Shown one piece after another: positions 27,472 to 36,970 of a DNA stretch of 64,000 bases; position 1 is the stretch's first letter, and each line of letters opens with the position of its first letter. Below the pieces are notes generated by a model. The model was not told where the DNA came from. It saw only the letters and a list, made by a program, of their open reading frames with translations, and did not search any database. The translations under genes and the position numbers were made by a program. Origin of the DNA: UBA6168 sp964573725 (lineage in GTDB: Bacteria > Bacteroidota > Bacteroidia > Chitinophagales > Saprospiraceae); contig CAZNLJ010000016.1 of NCBI GenBank assembly GCA_964573725.1, positions 55,411 to 119,410 of the forward strand. The letters run 5' to 3'.

Positions 27472-27506
27472 AAAAAAAACAAACCTGCCTCGGGCAGGTT
27501 TGTTTT
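27472..27506 (-). terminator. intrinsic terminator after the DUF2723 gene
   Basis: A perfect 9-bp stem (27481-27489 with 27493-27501, loop tcg) extends through flanking A/T pairs, and on the minus strand is followed by a run of eight Ts. It lies about 65 bp past the minus-strand DUF2723 stop and is a textbook Rho-independent terminator. The + strand version also ends in TGTTTT. Confidence 0.85.
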
Positions 27507-27570
27507 CCTGGTTGAAAAAAGCACCGTTGAGCATGCTGCCGGCCACAAGGCGGACCGACGGCGAGCATCC

Positions 27571-30500
27571 TCAGCGGAACGGGGCGAAGCGGTTCTCCAG
27601 GTCCGTCCGGAACGCCTCGTCGTCCTGGCTTTCGACCGACCGCATCAACAAATCCATGACATTGGCCGCCAGCTCGTAATCCTGATTGAAATCACCGTTT
27701 TCCCCGATGAGTTCCGGCTGGGAGGTGTAGAAGTTCAGGTGGTCCGCCGTGGAGGCCGCCAGGGTTTCCAGGTGCGGTTTCGCCTGTTCGTACCCGCCTG
27801 CCTGGATCATGACCGACAGGAGCTGCATGGTGTTCCAGTCGTATGGGAAATTGTAGTGGGGGAAGGAAGCCAGGTATTTTTCCACCAATTCGATGGCTTT
27901 ATCGTTTTGGCCTTTGTTGACCAGCCGCCGGGCCGTCCGCAGGATGACGATCCGGATACTCTGGATGCTGGGGCCGTAGCTCTTGTCGATAAAGGTTTCG
28001 TGCGTATCGAAGTTGCCCCACCGGAATTTGTTCATGACGTTGTCATAGACCTTCTCCGTATCCACCCGGCCATAGCCGTAGACGAAGAGGCCTTGTTCGC
28101 TTTGGGAGCGGATGGGGACGATGCGGAGCGCCAACCCCTCCAGCTGCATATAGTCCTGCAGGCCCATCATCTTTTCCGGTCGGCAGGTGACGGCGAAATA
28201 AACGGGACGGTCCTGGATATTGGAGGCGATGACATCCATGATGGCCAGTTCGTCTTTCGTGATATAGGACACGCCCTCCTGTCCGGTACGGTGGAGCGGT
28301 GCCCGCATCGGGATGGCGGACAGGATGGCGGCGGTATCTTCCGGACCGAAACCGAAGACTTCCGCTGCGCGGGCGCGGTCGATCGGAATGGAGAGGCTGG
28401 CCGTCGGCAGCAGGGCATCGATACGGGAGCGGCCACCGGGGCGGTCGGCACCGGCGGCTTCCAGGGCCCGGGTGGCATCCATTTCCCCGCGGTCATTGTC
28501 CGCCAGGTAGTAGACGGCATTCCGCTTCCTGCCGCGGTAGGCTTCCGGGGAGAGGGTCAGCTTGATGGGGTCGGAATCGTTCACTTTCCGACGCAGCAGG
28601 TTGATGTACCAGTCCACCTGGATCAGGGACAGGTTCACGACCCGGACGTCGCGGCGGATACCCTCGACCTCCTGGGCATACCAGAGCGGATACGTGTCGT
28701 TGTCGCCGTAAGTGAAGACGATGGCGTTCGGGGCGCAGGAGTGGAGGAAGTTGGCGGCATAGTCACGGGCACCGTGGTGTCCGGCGCGGCTGTGGTCGTC
28801 CCAGTTCTCACTGCCCATGATGGCGGGTGCGCTCAGGGCCAGCAGGGATCCCAGCCCCGCGGCGGCGATACCGCCGGTCTTGCTGCGCAGCGATTGGAAG
28901 ATGAAAAGGACACCCATGCCGATCCATATGCAGAAGGTGAAGAAGGAGCCGACGAGCACGTAATCCCTTTCCCGGGGTTCGTTGGGCGGTTGGTTGGAGT
29001 AGATGATGATGCCGATCCCGGTGATGACGAACAGGGCCAGCAGGCCGATGAATTCCTCGGACCGGTGCCGGTAATGGAACAGGATGCCGAGCAGTCCGAA
29101 CAACAGGGGCAGGAAGTAATAATGGTTCCGGGCCTTGTCATCCTTCATGGTGGCGGGCAATTGGTCCATCTTGTACAGCCGGGCCTCATCGATGAAGCGG
29201 ATACCGGATTCCCAGTGGCCGCTTTTCTTGTCCCACGAATAATAACCCTGCTCCGCGTTTTGGCGGCCGATGAAGTTCCAGGCGAAATACCGCCAGTACA
29301 TCCAGCCCAGCTGGTAGCGGAAGAGGAATTTGAGATTGTCCGCGAAATTGGGGGTTCCGACCGGCTTGTCGATCCAGGCGCGGTACTTGTCCGGCCGGCC
29401 TTGCGTATCGTCGGTCATCCGGGGGAAGAACTGTTTGTCGCTGTTGTTGTATTCGTAGGACACTTTTTCATCCACGATCTCGTACCGGTGGTCTCCGGTG
29501 GCCGTGACCACCTGCCCGTAACGCTCCTCGATCTTGTTGCCGACGGGCCTGGCCTCGAAATGCTGTCCGTACAGCAGGGGCCGCTCGCCGTATTGTTCCC
29601 GGTTGACGTACGACAGGAGCCGGATCGGGTCCGACGGGCGGTTCATGTTGATAGGCGGGTCGACGTTGGCCCGGATGATGATGACGCCGATGGTCGAGAA
29701 GCCGATCAGCGACATGACGGCGCCCATGGCCAGCAGCTGGACCAGGCCGTTCTGCTTGCGGTGTGCATAGCGAAGGGCGAAGAAAAGCAGTGCACCGACA
29801 ATGAGCAGGGTCGGTATCAAGCCGGAGTTGAACGGCAAGCCCAGCCCGTTGACCATGGCCATTTCCATCGACCGCCACAGCTTGGCTACGCCGGTAATGA
29901 CGAGCGACTGGACGGCGACGATGATGGCGGTCCCTACGCCTGCGGCGGCCAACATGCCGAGCACCGTGTGCCGTCCCTGGTATTTCTTGAAATAATAGAA
30001 TAGGGCCAGGGCCGGGAAGGTGAGCAGGCTCAACAGGTGCACCCCGATCGACAGGGCCGCTGCGTAGACCGCAAAGATGAGCCAGCGGTCGTGTTCCGGC
30101 TCGTTGGGCAGGTGGTACCACTTGATGATGGACCACATGGTCAGGCAGGTGAAAAAGGTCGACAAGGCGTAAACCTCCCCTTCCACGGCGGAAAACCAAA
30201 CGGAAGAGGAAAATGTCATCGCCATCCCCGCAACCAGTCCCGCGCCGGCCAAGGCCAGGTTCTGGGCGGCATCCGGCTTCCCTTCCCGGGAGACCAAGGC
30301 CAACTTGCCCAGGATCATGGTCATCCAGGCCAGGAACATGGCACCGAAGGCAGTCGATATGCCGGACATCACGTTGACCGCAAAGGCGATTTTCTCCGGA
30401 TGGGCTTCCGTATCGTTGAACAATTCCGCCAACCAGATGAATAGTCGGCCCAAGATCATGAATAGCGGGGCACCCGGCGGATGCACCACCTCCATCTTGT

Positions 30501-30630
30501 AGGCACCCAGGATGAATTCCCCGCAATCCCACAGGCTTCCCGTCGGTTCGGCACTGAAATAATACACGGTGGCGGACAGGAGGAATACCAGCCAACCGGT
30601 CACATTGGTCGTCAATTTGAATGAATTCAT
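27571..30630 (-). CDS. DUF2723 (GT117-type) multi-pass membrane protein
   Basis: A 1,019-residue integral membrane protein. Residues about 10-345 and 505-610 are hydrophobic helices; the first part contains the DUF2723 signature SLWDCGEFILGAYKMEVVHPPGAPL. The C-terminal third is soluble with TPR-like helices (about 870-1000). DUF2723 proteins are GT-C folds proposed to glycosylate exported proteins in Bacteroidota, using a lipid-linked sugar. No O-glycosylation locus surrounds it. It has its own downstream terminator. Confidence 0.88.
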   Translation of the reverse strand: MNSFKLTTNVTGWLVFLLSATVYYFSAEPTGSLWDCGEFILGAYKMEVVHPPGAPLFMILGRLFIWLAELFNDTEAHPEKIAFAVNVMSGISTAFGAMFLAWMTMILGKLALVSREGKPDAAQNLALAGAGLVAGMAMTFSSSVWFSAVEGEVYALSTFFTCLTMWSIIKWYHLPNEPEHDRWLIFAVYAAALSIGVHLLSLLTFPALALFYYFKKYQGRHTVLGMLAAAGVGTAIIVAVQSLVITGVAKLWRSMEMAMVNGLGLPFNSGLIPTLLIVGALLFFALRYAHRKQNGLVQLLAMGAVMSLIGFSTIGVIIIRANVDPPINMNRPSDPIRLLSYVNREQYGERPLLYGQHFEARPVGNKIEERYGQVVTATGDHRYEIVDEKVSYEYNNSDKQFFPRMTDDTQGRPDKYRAWIDKPVGTPNFADNLKFLFRYQLGWMYWRYFAWNFIGRQNAEQGYYSWDKKSGHWESGIRFIDEARLYKMDQLPATMKDDKARNHYYFLPLLFGLLGILFHYRHRSEEFIGLLALFVITGIGIIIYSNQPPNEPRERDYVLVGSFFTFCIWIGMGVLFIFQSLRSKTGGIAAAGLGSLLALSAPAIMGSENWDDHSRAGHHGARDYAANFLHSCAPNAIVFTYGDNDTYPLWYAQEVEGIRRDVRVVNLSLIQVDWYINLLRRKVNDSDPIKLTLSPEAYRGRKRNAVYYLADNDRGEMDATRALEAAGADRPGGRSRIDALLPTASLSIPIDRARAAEVFGFGPEDTAAILSAIPMRAPLHRTGQEGVSYITKDELAIMDVIASNIQDRPVYFAVTCRPEKMMGLQDYMQLEGLALRIVPIRSQSEQGLFVYGYGRVDTEKVYDNVMNKFRWGNFDTHETFIDKSYGPSIQSIRIVILRTARRLVNKGQNDKAIELVEKYLASFPHYNFPYDWNTMQLLSVMIQAGGYEQAKPHLETLAASTADHLNFYTSQPELIGENGDFNQDYELAANVMDLLMRSVESQDDEAFRTDLENRFAPFR

Positions 30631-30850
30631 GTCTCACGCTTATGTATCCGGCGCACGGGGCCGCCGCTTTTACCGGATAGGGTTCTTGTTTGGCACATCG
30701 GGCCGCGGCAGGGCTTGCCGGATCCGTCGGCACCTGGGCACCGACCGGGCATGCCCGGGACGGACCGGGCCCGTCCGAAAGCGGGACAAAGGTAACAAAA
30801 TCAATTTGTCCCCCGCCCATTTTACCCCTGCCCGGCCTGCCGGGCGGCGA

Positions 30851-31693
30851 CTAAAGTTCCGGCACCGGCCGGAAAGCCACGAAATTGACGCCGAAAAAGA
30901 AGTACTCCCGGAGCACACCGTAGCGTTGCCAAAGTTCCTGCTCCTTCGACACGAGCTCCTGGGAAGGCTGCCGGAGAAAGAACAAGGGAGGGAAAAGGCG
31001 GATGTAGTGCATGCTCCGCTCGTCTATCTCGAATCCCGCCCGGATGAAGGCGGCCCGCCAGGTGGCATACGACCGGATGTTTTCGTTGCCCATGGTGACT
31101 TCCCGGCCGAGTCCTTCGTCGAAGTAGGTGATGACCCGGCGGTTGCCCCGCTGCCGGTACAGCTTCATGCGCTGGATGATGTTGTTCCCGTTCTCCTCGA
31201 TGGCGATCAGCTTTCCGCCGGGCCGCAGGGTGCGGTGAAATATCGAAAGGCTCTTTTCCAAGGGCTCCAGGTGGTGAAGGGTGTCCTGCACGATGATGAG
31301 GTCGGTGTTCCCTGCCGGACGGGTCGTCTCGAAAACATCCTCGTAGCTGGTCGTGAGCAGCCCCATGTCGCCGTATGCCGACCAATAGGCCAACCGTTCG
31401 GGTATTTCCCGGAAATAGAACTCCAGGGTCGTACCCCGGCTGGGTATCCCGTTCAAGGCCAGGAAAATCTGTGTCGTGGCGTATCCACAGCCGCAATCCC
31501 AGATGTCCAGTCCGCCCGCCCGTGTCTCCATGGTCTCCAGCACTCTGTCGTACACGTAGTGCAGGCGCTGGCAGAAGTAGGCCTTCCGGAAGGAAAGCCG
31601 GCTCGGGTCCTCGTGAAACTTGTAGTAACTGCGCAGTTGCTCCCGGTGTCGCAATTCCTCCAGGAATAACTCGAAAAAGCGTTCTACGGTCAT
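30851..31693 (-). CDS. SAM-dependent methyltransferase-like protein
   Basis: A 280-residue class I methyltransferase fold. Motif I is degenerate but clear (DIWDCGCGYATTQIFLAL); TDLIIVQDTLHHLEPLEKS matches the post-II region and LRPGGKLIAIEENGNN motif III. The substrate is unknown. The ATG at 31693 (MTVERFFEL) starts the fold; sequence upstream in frame is low-complexity. It precedes the DUF2723 gene on the same strand, 220 bp away, so they are not clearly one operon. Confidence 0.78.
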   Translation of the reverse strand: MTVERFFELFLEELRHREQLRSYYKFHEDPSRLSFRKAYFCQRLHYVYDRVLETMETRAGGLDIWDCGCGYATTQIFLALNGIPSRGTTLEFYFREIPERLAYWSAYGDMGLLTTSYEDVFETTRPAGNTDLIIVQDTLHHLEPLEKSLSIFHRTLRPGGKLIAIEENGNNIIQRMKLYRQRGNRRVITYFDEGLGREVTMGNENIRSYATWRAAFIRAGFEIDERSMHYIRLFPPLFFLRQPSQELVSKEQELWQRYGVLREYFFFGVNFVAFRPVPEL

Positions 31694-32104
31694 GCCGATC
31701 GGTGTTGTTTTCCCTATGCTCGTACGCCCTTGCACGGCCCGTGAAAAAGGCCGGTTCCGGGCATTGCCGCCGGGCGGCCTGTCCGTTCGGCCCGGTGGCG
31801 GACAAATCCACTGTGCCGGAGATATTCCGGTCGGACCGCCCACCGACAAAAATAAGAACCTTTTGTTCAGTTGGACCCCGTCCTTTCGATGGGACAGCCC
31901 CAAAATTCTGTCGCAAGGGCGGCAGTTCGGTGCCTGCCGGCCGGTGCCTGCCGGCCGGCACCGCTGTTCCGGTCGGTAATTTTAACGTTTTGCACGTCTT
32001 TCCTGCGCAACATCCACCCCCCGCCGCCTTGTTATTACAAATAGGAAGGAAAGGAAATACCAACGGATGTCGACAGCTATTCGCCCATCGCAAACCAGCT
32101 GGCT
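31694..32104. other. 411-bp divergent intergenic region with short GC tandem repeat
   Basis: This gap separates the methyltransferase (minus) from the zinc-protease/barrel gene (plus) and should hold both promoters. At about 31930-31965 a 14-bp unit (ggtgcctgccggcc) is repeated twice in tandem and can fold on itself. A/T-rich sequence occurs at 31975-32060. No gene is visible. Confidence 0.45.
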
Positions 32105-35100
32105 ATGTATAGATCATTTCTTTCGCCGCTCTTGGCGCTGGCCGCCATCCTGGCCGGCTGGCCGCCGCTGCAGGCCCAATATTTCGGCCGGAACAAGCCG
32201 AAATACGAGGACTTCGCGTTCACGATCACCCGAACGCCGCATTTCGACCTCTACCACTACCTGGATAATCCGGATCGGGAACAACTCCTGGCCAGTGAAG
32301 CCGAACATTGGTACACCCTGCACCAGGCGGTCCTCCTCGATACCTTCCATTCCCACAATCCGCTGATCATCTATAACGACCATCCCGACTTCCAGCAGAC
32401 GAACGCCGTCATGGGGGAACTCGGCATCGGGACGGGCGGCGTGACGGAAGCCTTCAAGAACCGGGTCGTCCTTCCCGTCGCCTTGTCCAATGCCCAAACC
32501 CGCCATGTGCTCGGGCATGAACTGGTGCATGCCTTCCAGTACCGGATGATCCTGGACGGTGATTCCACCGGCCTGCGCAACCTGGCCAACCTGCCCCTTT
32601 GGATGGTGGAAGGACTGGCGGAGTACCTTTCCCTCGGCCGGGAAGATCCCAATACCGCCATCTGGATGCGTGATGCCGTCCTGCACGACAAACTTCCTTC
32701 GCTGCGGGACCTGCAGGACCCACAATGGTTCCCCTATCGGTGGGGACATGCCTTCTGGGCCTTCGTCACCGGCTGGAAAGGGGACGGGGTCGTCCGACCG
32801 CTCTTCCTCCAAACGGCCCGCTTGGGCTTCGATGCCGCCTGCCGGCAAGTACTGGGTGTCGGCGAAAAGGAACTGTCCGTGCTTTGGGAGACCTGGCTTC
32901 GGGATTACTGCACGCCTTTCCTGTCGGACAGCACCCGCCGGCGGGAGGTCGGCCGGCCTTTCGTCCGCAGCGGGAAGGGCGGGGGCCACCTCAACGTCTC
33001 CCCGGTCCTCAGCCCCGACGGCCGCCGGGTGTTGTTCCTATCCGAAAAAGATGTCTTCAGCGTGGATGTCTACCTGGCCGATGCCGCCACCGGCAAGGTC
33101 ATCCGGAGGGTCCACCATGCCACCCGCGGCGGACACATCGACGAAATCAGCTTTGTCGAAAGCACCGGCACCTGGGCTCCGGACAGCAAACGTTTTGCCA
33201 TCACCGGGGTGAGCCGCGGTGACAACATACTGATCATAAAAGACGTCAATGGAAAGACCCTGCAAGTCTCACCCATTCCCGGGGTGCCGGCATTCAGCTA
33301 TCCGGCCTGGTCGCCCGACGGCCGCCATATCGCGGTGTCCGGTCAGGTGGAAGGGCAGACCGACCTCTACCTCTTCGAATGGTCGACCGGCCGGGTCAGC
33401 CGGCTGACACAGGACCCGGCCTCGGAAATCCAACCGGCCTGGTCGCCCGACGGCCGTTTCCTGGCTTTCGCCACCGACGGGCCGATGCCCGGGGAACCTA
33501 CCTGGTCCGGCTTCCGCCTCGCCGTCCTGGACCTCTCCGCCGGTTCCCGCTCCGTACTACCCGTCTTCCCGGGGGCGGACAACCTGCAACCGCTGTTCGA
33601 TGCACAGGGCAACCTGCTGTTCCTCAGCGACCGGGACGGCTTTCGCAACCTTTACCACTATGACCTGGCTGTAGGAAAGGTGTTCCAACTGACCGACCTG
33701 ATGACCGGTATTTCCGGTATCACTCCCTATGCGCCGGCCTTTTCAACCTCCTGCCGGGAAAACAACGACCGGGTGTTCCTCACCTTGCACCTGGCCGGAG
33801 AGCATGCCATCTATCGGGCCCGGAGCAAGGATTTCCTTTGGCGCGAGGTGCCCGCCGACCAGGTCGACCGCCGCCCGGCGCGCCTTCCGCTGCGCAACCC
33901 GACCGTCCCGACCGTCGTCGAAATCAACCTTCCCCTGCTGGACAGGCTTCCCGTGCTCGCCGCCGACAGCCTGCATCACTTGGATTACGCGCCCCGTTTC
34001 AAATTGGATTATATCGCCGGCGGCGGGGGAATCGGGGTGGGAACCGGTACGATGATGGGCGGAACCACGACCGGAATGGCCGGTGGGATCGACATGATTT
34101 TCAGCGATATGCTCGGTGACCACCAGGTCTTCGGCAGCTTCTTCCTCAATGGGGAAATCTACGACTTCGGCGGAGCGGTCGCTTACCTCAACCAGTCACA
34201 CCAACTCAAATGGGGACTTGCGCTCTCCCACCAACCCCTCCGGAGCGGATGGACCGGGTCACCGGTCCTCGATACCCTCGCCCTGGCGGGCGGCCAAACC
34301 GCCCAAGTCATCCGCCAAAGCACGGATATCGCCCGGATCTTCGAGGAAAAACTGTCCGTATTTGCGCAGTTTCCCTTCTCCCGGACGCTGCGGGCGGAGG
34401 CCGGTACGGCCTTTTCCTTCTATTCGAACCGCCTCGACCGGTACGACAATTATTACGACCTGGATGGTGCCTTCCTCCTGCAGGAACGCTACCAGGTCGA
34501 CCAGGAGGCGGAAGGGACGAGCCTGTTCCACGGTGCGCTCGGCTCCGTTCAGGCGGCCCTGGTAGGCGACAATTCCCTGTTCGGCATGGCATCCCCGGCC
34601 ACCGGAAGCCGTTTCCGGATTGGTGCGGAACAGTTCCTCGGCGATTACCGGTTCGCCAACCTGACCCTCGATGCGCGTAAGTATGTCTTCCGGAAGCCGG
34701 TGACGCTCGCAGGAAGATTCCTGCACACCGGCCGTTACGGCCGGGACGCCAATACCTTTTATCCCATTTTCCTGGGATTCCCGTGGTTTATCCGCGGTTA
34801 CGACTATAACCATGCGGTACAGGTACTGCACCGGAACGGAAGGAGTGTGGAGGAATTGTTCGGTAGCAAGCTGGCGGTGGCCAATGCGGAGCTGCGCCTG
34901 CCGTTCACCGGCCTGGAACAGCTTTCCCTGATCCGGTCCCGGTATCTCTTCAGCGAACTCGCCTTGTTCGTCGATGCAGGCCTGACCTGGGATGTCTTTT
35001 CCGGCCTTGCGGACAGCTATCTCCGCGAATTAGCCTGGGACCCGCTGTACAGCGTCGGTGTTTCCCTGCGTATCAACTTGTTCGGCGCTATGGTCCTGGA

Positions 35101-35173
35101 ACCCTACTACGCATGGCCGCTGCTCCGGGAAACGGCGGGCACTTTCGGCCTCAATATCGTTCCGGGTTGGTGA
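32105..35173 (+). CDS. secreted zinc-protease-like / TolB-propeller / outer-membrane-barrel protein
   Basis: A 1,022-residue protein with a signal peptide (residues 1-24). An N-terminal gluzincin-like domain carries H138ExxH142 (GHELVH) and candidate third ligand E169 or E173 (VEGLAEYL). Residues about 285-560 contain WD40/PD40 (TolB) repeats such as SPVLSPDGRRVLFLSE, PAWSPDGRHIAVSGQ and PAWSPDGRFLAFATDG. The last ~370 residues have alternating aromatic strands and resemble a surface-antigen/BamA-type barrel ending in GLNIVPGW. The barrel would place it in the outer membrane with the protease and propeller exposed or periplasmic. Function is unknown. Confidence 0.85.
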   Translation: MYRSFLSPLLALAAILAGWPPLQAQYFGRNKPKYEDFAFTITRTPHFDLYHYLDNPDREQLLASEAEHWYTLHQAVLLDTFHSHNPLIIYNDHPDFQQTNAVMGELGIGTGGVTEAFKNRVVLPVALSNAQTRHVLGHELVHAFQYRMILDGDSTGLRNLANLPLWMVEGLAEYLSLGREDPNTAIWMRDAVLHDKLPSLRDLQDPQWFPYRWGHAFWAFVTGWKGDGVVRPLFLQTARLGFDAACRQVLGVGEKELSVLWETWLRDYCTPFLSDSTRRREVGRPFVRSGKGGGHLNVSPVLSPDGRRVLFLSEKDVFSVDVYLADAATGKVIRRVHHATRGGHIDEISFVESTGTWAPDSKRFAITGVSRGDNILIIKDVNGKTLQVSPIPGVPAFSYPAWSPDGRHIAVSGQVEGQTDLYLFEWSTGRVSRLTQDPASEIQPAWSPDGRFLAFATDGPMPGEPTWSGFRLAVLDLSAGSRSVLPVFPGADNLQPLFDAQGNLLFLSDRDGFRNLYHYDLAVGKVFQLTDLMTGISGITPYAPAFSTSCRENNDRVFLTLHLAGEHAIYRARSKDFLWREVPADQVDRRPARLPLRNPTVPTVVEINLPLLDRLPVLAADSLHHLDYAPRFKLDYIAGGGGIGVGTGTMMGGTTTGMAGGIDMIFSDMLGDHQVFGSFFLNGEIYDFGGAVAYLNQSHQLKWGLALSHQPLRSGWTGSPVLDTLALAGGQTAQVIRQSTDIARIFEEKLSVFAQFPFSRTLRAEAGTAFSFYSNRLDRYDNYYDLDGAFLLQERYQVDQEAEGTSLFHGALGSVQAALVGDNSLFGMASPATGSRFRIGAEQFLGDYRFANLTLDARKYVFRKPVTLAGRFLHTGRYGRDANTFYPIFLGFPWFIRGYDYNHAVQVLHRNGRSVEELFGSKLAVANAELRLPFTGLEQLSLIRSRYLFSELALFVDAGLTWDVFSGLADSYLRELAWDPLYSVGVSLRINLFGAMVLEPYYAWPLLRETAGTFGLNIVPGW

Positions 35174-35178
35174 GGAGC

Positions 35179-35211
35179 GCGGTACAGGGCGCAAGCCGCC
35201 GCCTGTACCGC
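35179..35211. terminator. hairpin between convergent genes
   Basis: A perfect 10-bp stem (35179-35188 with 35202-35211) with a 13-nt loop lies in the 53-bp gap between the convergent barrel-protein and DUF1080 genes. It lacks a T-run but its position suggests a bidirectional transcription barrier. Confidence 0.5.
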
Positions 35212-35226
35212 AACGGTCGTACCCGC

Positions 35227-35988
35227 CTACAGCTCCCGGATCCAAATGTTTCGGTAACTGACCAGGTCCCCGTGGTCCTGCAGGGATAGTGGCGCCTTGT
35301 CGTGGGCCTCGTAGCCGGGCAGGCCGATGTATTCGGAAGCCCCTTTGATCTCGAAATTGTTTTGCACGAGGATGCCGTTCTGCAGGACCGTGACCCGGGC
35401 AGGCCGGACGACCAGTCCGTCGGCGTTGAAGCGGGGCGCGGTGTAAAGGATGTCATAGGTCTGCCATTCGCCGGGCGGTCGGCAGGCGTTCACCAGGGGA
35501 ATGGACTGTTTGTAGATCGAGGCGGCCTGGCCGTTGGAGTAGGTACGGTTCCCATAGCTGTCGAGAACCTGTACCTCGTAGCGTTCCTGCAGGAACACCC
35601 CGCTGTTGCCGCGCCCTTGACCTTCCCCTTTCACGACGGCAGGAGCCCGCCATTCCAGGTGGAGCTGGCAATCGCCGAAAGATTGACGGGTGGAGATCCC
35701 GCCGCTGCCTTTGGCCACGGTCATCGCACCGTCCGCTACCGTCCATTTGACGGCGGAACCGTCCGCATGCTGCCAGGCATCGGTGTGACGGCCGTCGAAC
35801 AGGATGATGGCGTCCGAGGGTGGGGCCGTCCCGATGCCGGGTGTCACCACCCGCGGTTCCGGCTCCCAGGCTTCCGTGAATTCCGGTTTCCATTTGTCGG
35901 CGGTGCGCGGGTCCGCCACCTGTGCATGAAGGGACGCGTGGACGCACCCGATGCACAGCACCACCGGGAAAATCAGCTTCTGTACCAT
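35227..35988 (-). CDS. DUF1080 (3-keto-disaccharide hydrolase-like) secreted protein
   Basis: A 253-residue protein with a signal peptide (about 1-22, ending LHA|Q) and a single DUF1080 domain, a concanavalin/LamG-like fold. The hallmarks IILFDGRHTDAWQHADG, GDCQLHLEWRAP, GRGNSGVFLQERYEVQVLDS and ISIPL..N-like ACRPPGEWQTYDI are visible. Recent work assigns some members to 3-keto-glycoside hydrolysis; the substrate here is unknown. The ATG at 35988 gives the signal peptide. Confidence 0.9.
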   Translation of the reverse strand: MVQKLIFPVVLCIGCVHASLHAQVADPRTADKWKPEFTEAWEPEPRVVTPGIGTAPPSDAIILFDGRHTDAWQHADGSAVKWTVADGAMTVAKGSGGISTRQSFGDCQLHLEWRAPAVVKGEGQGRGNSGVFLQERYEVQVLDSYGNRTYSNGQAASIYKQSIPLVNACRPPGEWQTYDILYTAPRFNADGLVVRPARVTVLQNGILVQNNFEIKGASEYIGLPGYEAHDKAPLSLQDHGDLVSYRNIWIREL

Positions 35989-36184
35989 GATGTCGTTAAT
36001 TTTGATTGGTGAGGAATGAATACGGCTATGCAACCGTTCCGCCGGCATCCGCTGCCTGGCTGGTGCCGGTCGGCCTTCCTGGCAATGATAGGAAATAAGC
36101 CCCGGATTTTCATCGCCGGGCCGAAGCGGTTTGCGGGATTCCATCCGATCCCATGCGTCAGCAAATCCGAAAGGGGGCGAATCC

Positions 36185-36664
36185 TCACACAAAACGGCGG
36201 TGCCAGCTCTTGGACAAGGGCTTCAGCCATCCGTCCGTCCACTCGCCCCGGGTCTTGACGAGGTTGTCGAAGACCAAGGTGTCGGCGCTGACCCTGCCCT
36301 CCCGGTAGAGGTCGGCGAAGGACCCGCTGTCGGCGGTCCGGACGCCCTCCCCTTCCCACCAGGCGAATTGCATCCGGTCGAACAGGGAGACGCCGAATGC
36401 CGCTTCAATCTGCTTGAGAAAGTGGACGCTCTTGTCAATCGAGCAGCCGCTGGCACCGGATTGGGTTTCGTCCACGGCCAGGATGATGAACTGCCGGTGT
36501 TGCAGTTCCCCACAGGCGGACAATTGCCGCTGGTGGCTGGTCCATCCGGCTATAAATTGTTCGAGGGCTGCTTCCACGCGGGCCGCCTCCGCGGGCGTAA
36601 AAGGACGGTCCGATTGGTATATCCATACCCGGGCATGGGAAGGAAGGGCGGTCAATGTCGTCAT
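36185..36664 (-). CDS. conserved Bacteroidota protein of unknown function
   Basis: A 159-residue soluble protein with no signal peptide. It resembles a conserved Bacteroidota family whose members are often annotated 'ABC transporter ATPase' although there is no Walker A motif here either. Conserved-looking stretches are WIYQSDRPFT near the start and the hydrophobic strand QFIILAVDE followed by GCSIDKS. Function cannot be assigned. The ATG at 36664 avoids a nine-residue low-quality extension. Confidence 0.75.
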   Translation of the reverse strand: MTTLTALPSHARVWIYQSDRPFTPAEAARVEAALEQFIAGWTSHQRQLSACGELQHRQFIILAVDETQSGASGCSIDKSVHFLKQIEAAFGVSLFDRMQFAWWEGEGVRTADSGSFADLYREGRVSADTLVFDNLVKTRGEWTDGWLKPLSKSWHRRFV

Positions 36665-36836
36665 ACCTGTTTTTTTATGGAACCATAACAAATAAGGCGG
36701 GCTTTAGGTTGGCTCGTTCGGAGCAGGCATCGGCCGGAAAAAGGGGGCGTATGGTCGGTGTATCCGCAGCAGGGGCCATCCCCGGAGCGTTTGCCTCCGC
36801 ATTCGGCGGGGCGGGCATACCTCCCGTCGGATGGTC

Positions 36837-36865
36837 GGAAAAACAAACGCCACCGGGCGGTGGCG
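36837..36865 (-). terminator. terminator after the carbonic anhydrase gene
   Basis: A perfect 8-bp stem (36848-36855 with 36858-36865) is followed on the minus strand by TTTGTTTTT. It lies about 105 bp past the minus-strand carbonic anhydrase stop in the 306-bp gap 36665-36970, which otherwise holds nothing recognisable. Confidence 0.65.
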
Positions 36866-36970
36866 CTTGCAAAGACCAACTTTAATGATAAAAAAAACGA
36901 ACAGAATATCTTTCAGGCATACGCCGGGCAGAGTGGGGTAGGTCCCGCCGCCGCGAAGGCCGTAACAGGA

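Noticed and set aside
27445..30003. 852-residue open frame opposite the DUF2723 gene
   Set aside because: Antisense shadow: low-complexity Val/Gly/Asp-rich composition and no domain.
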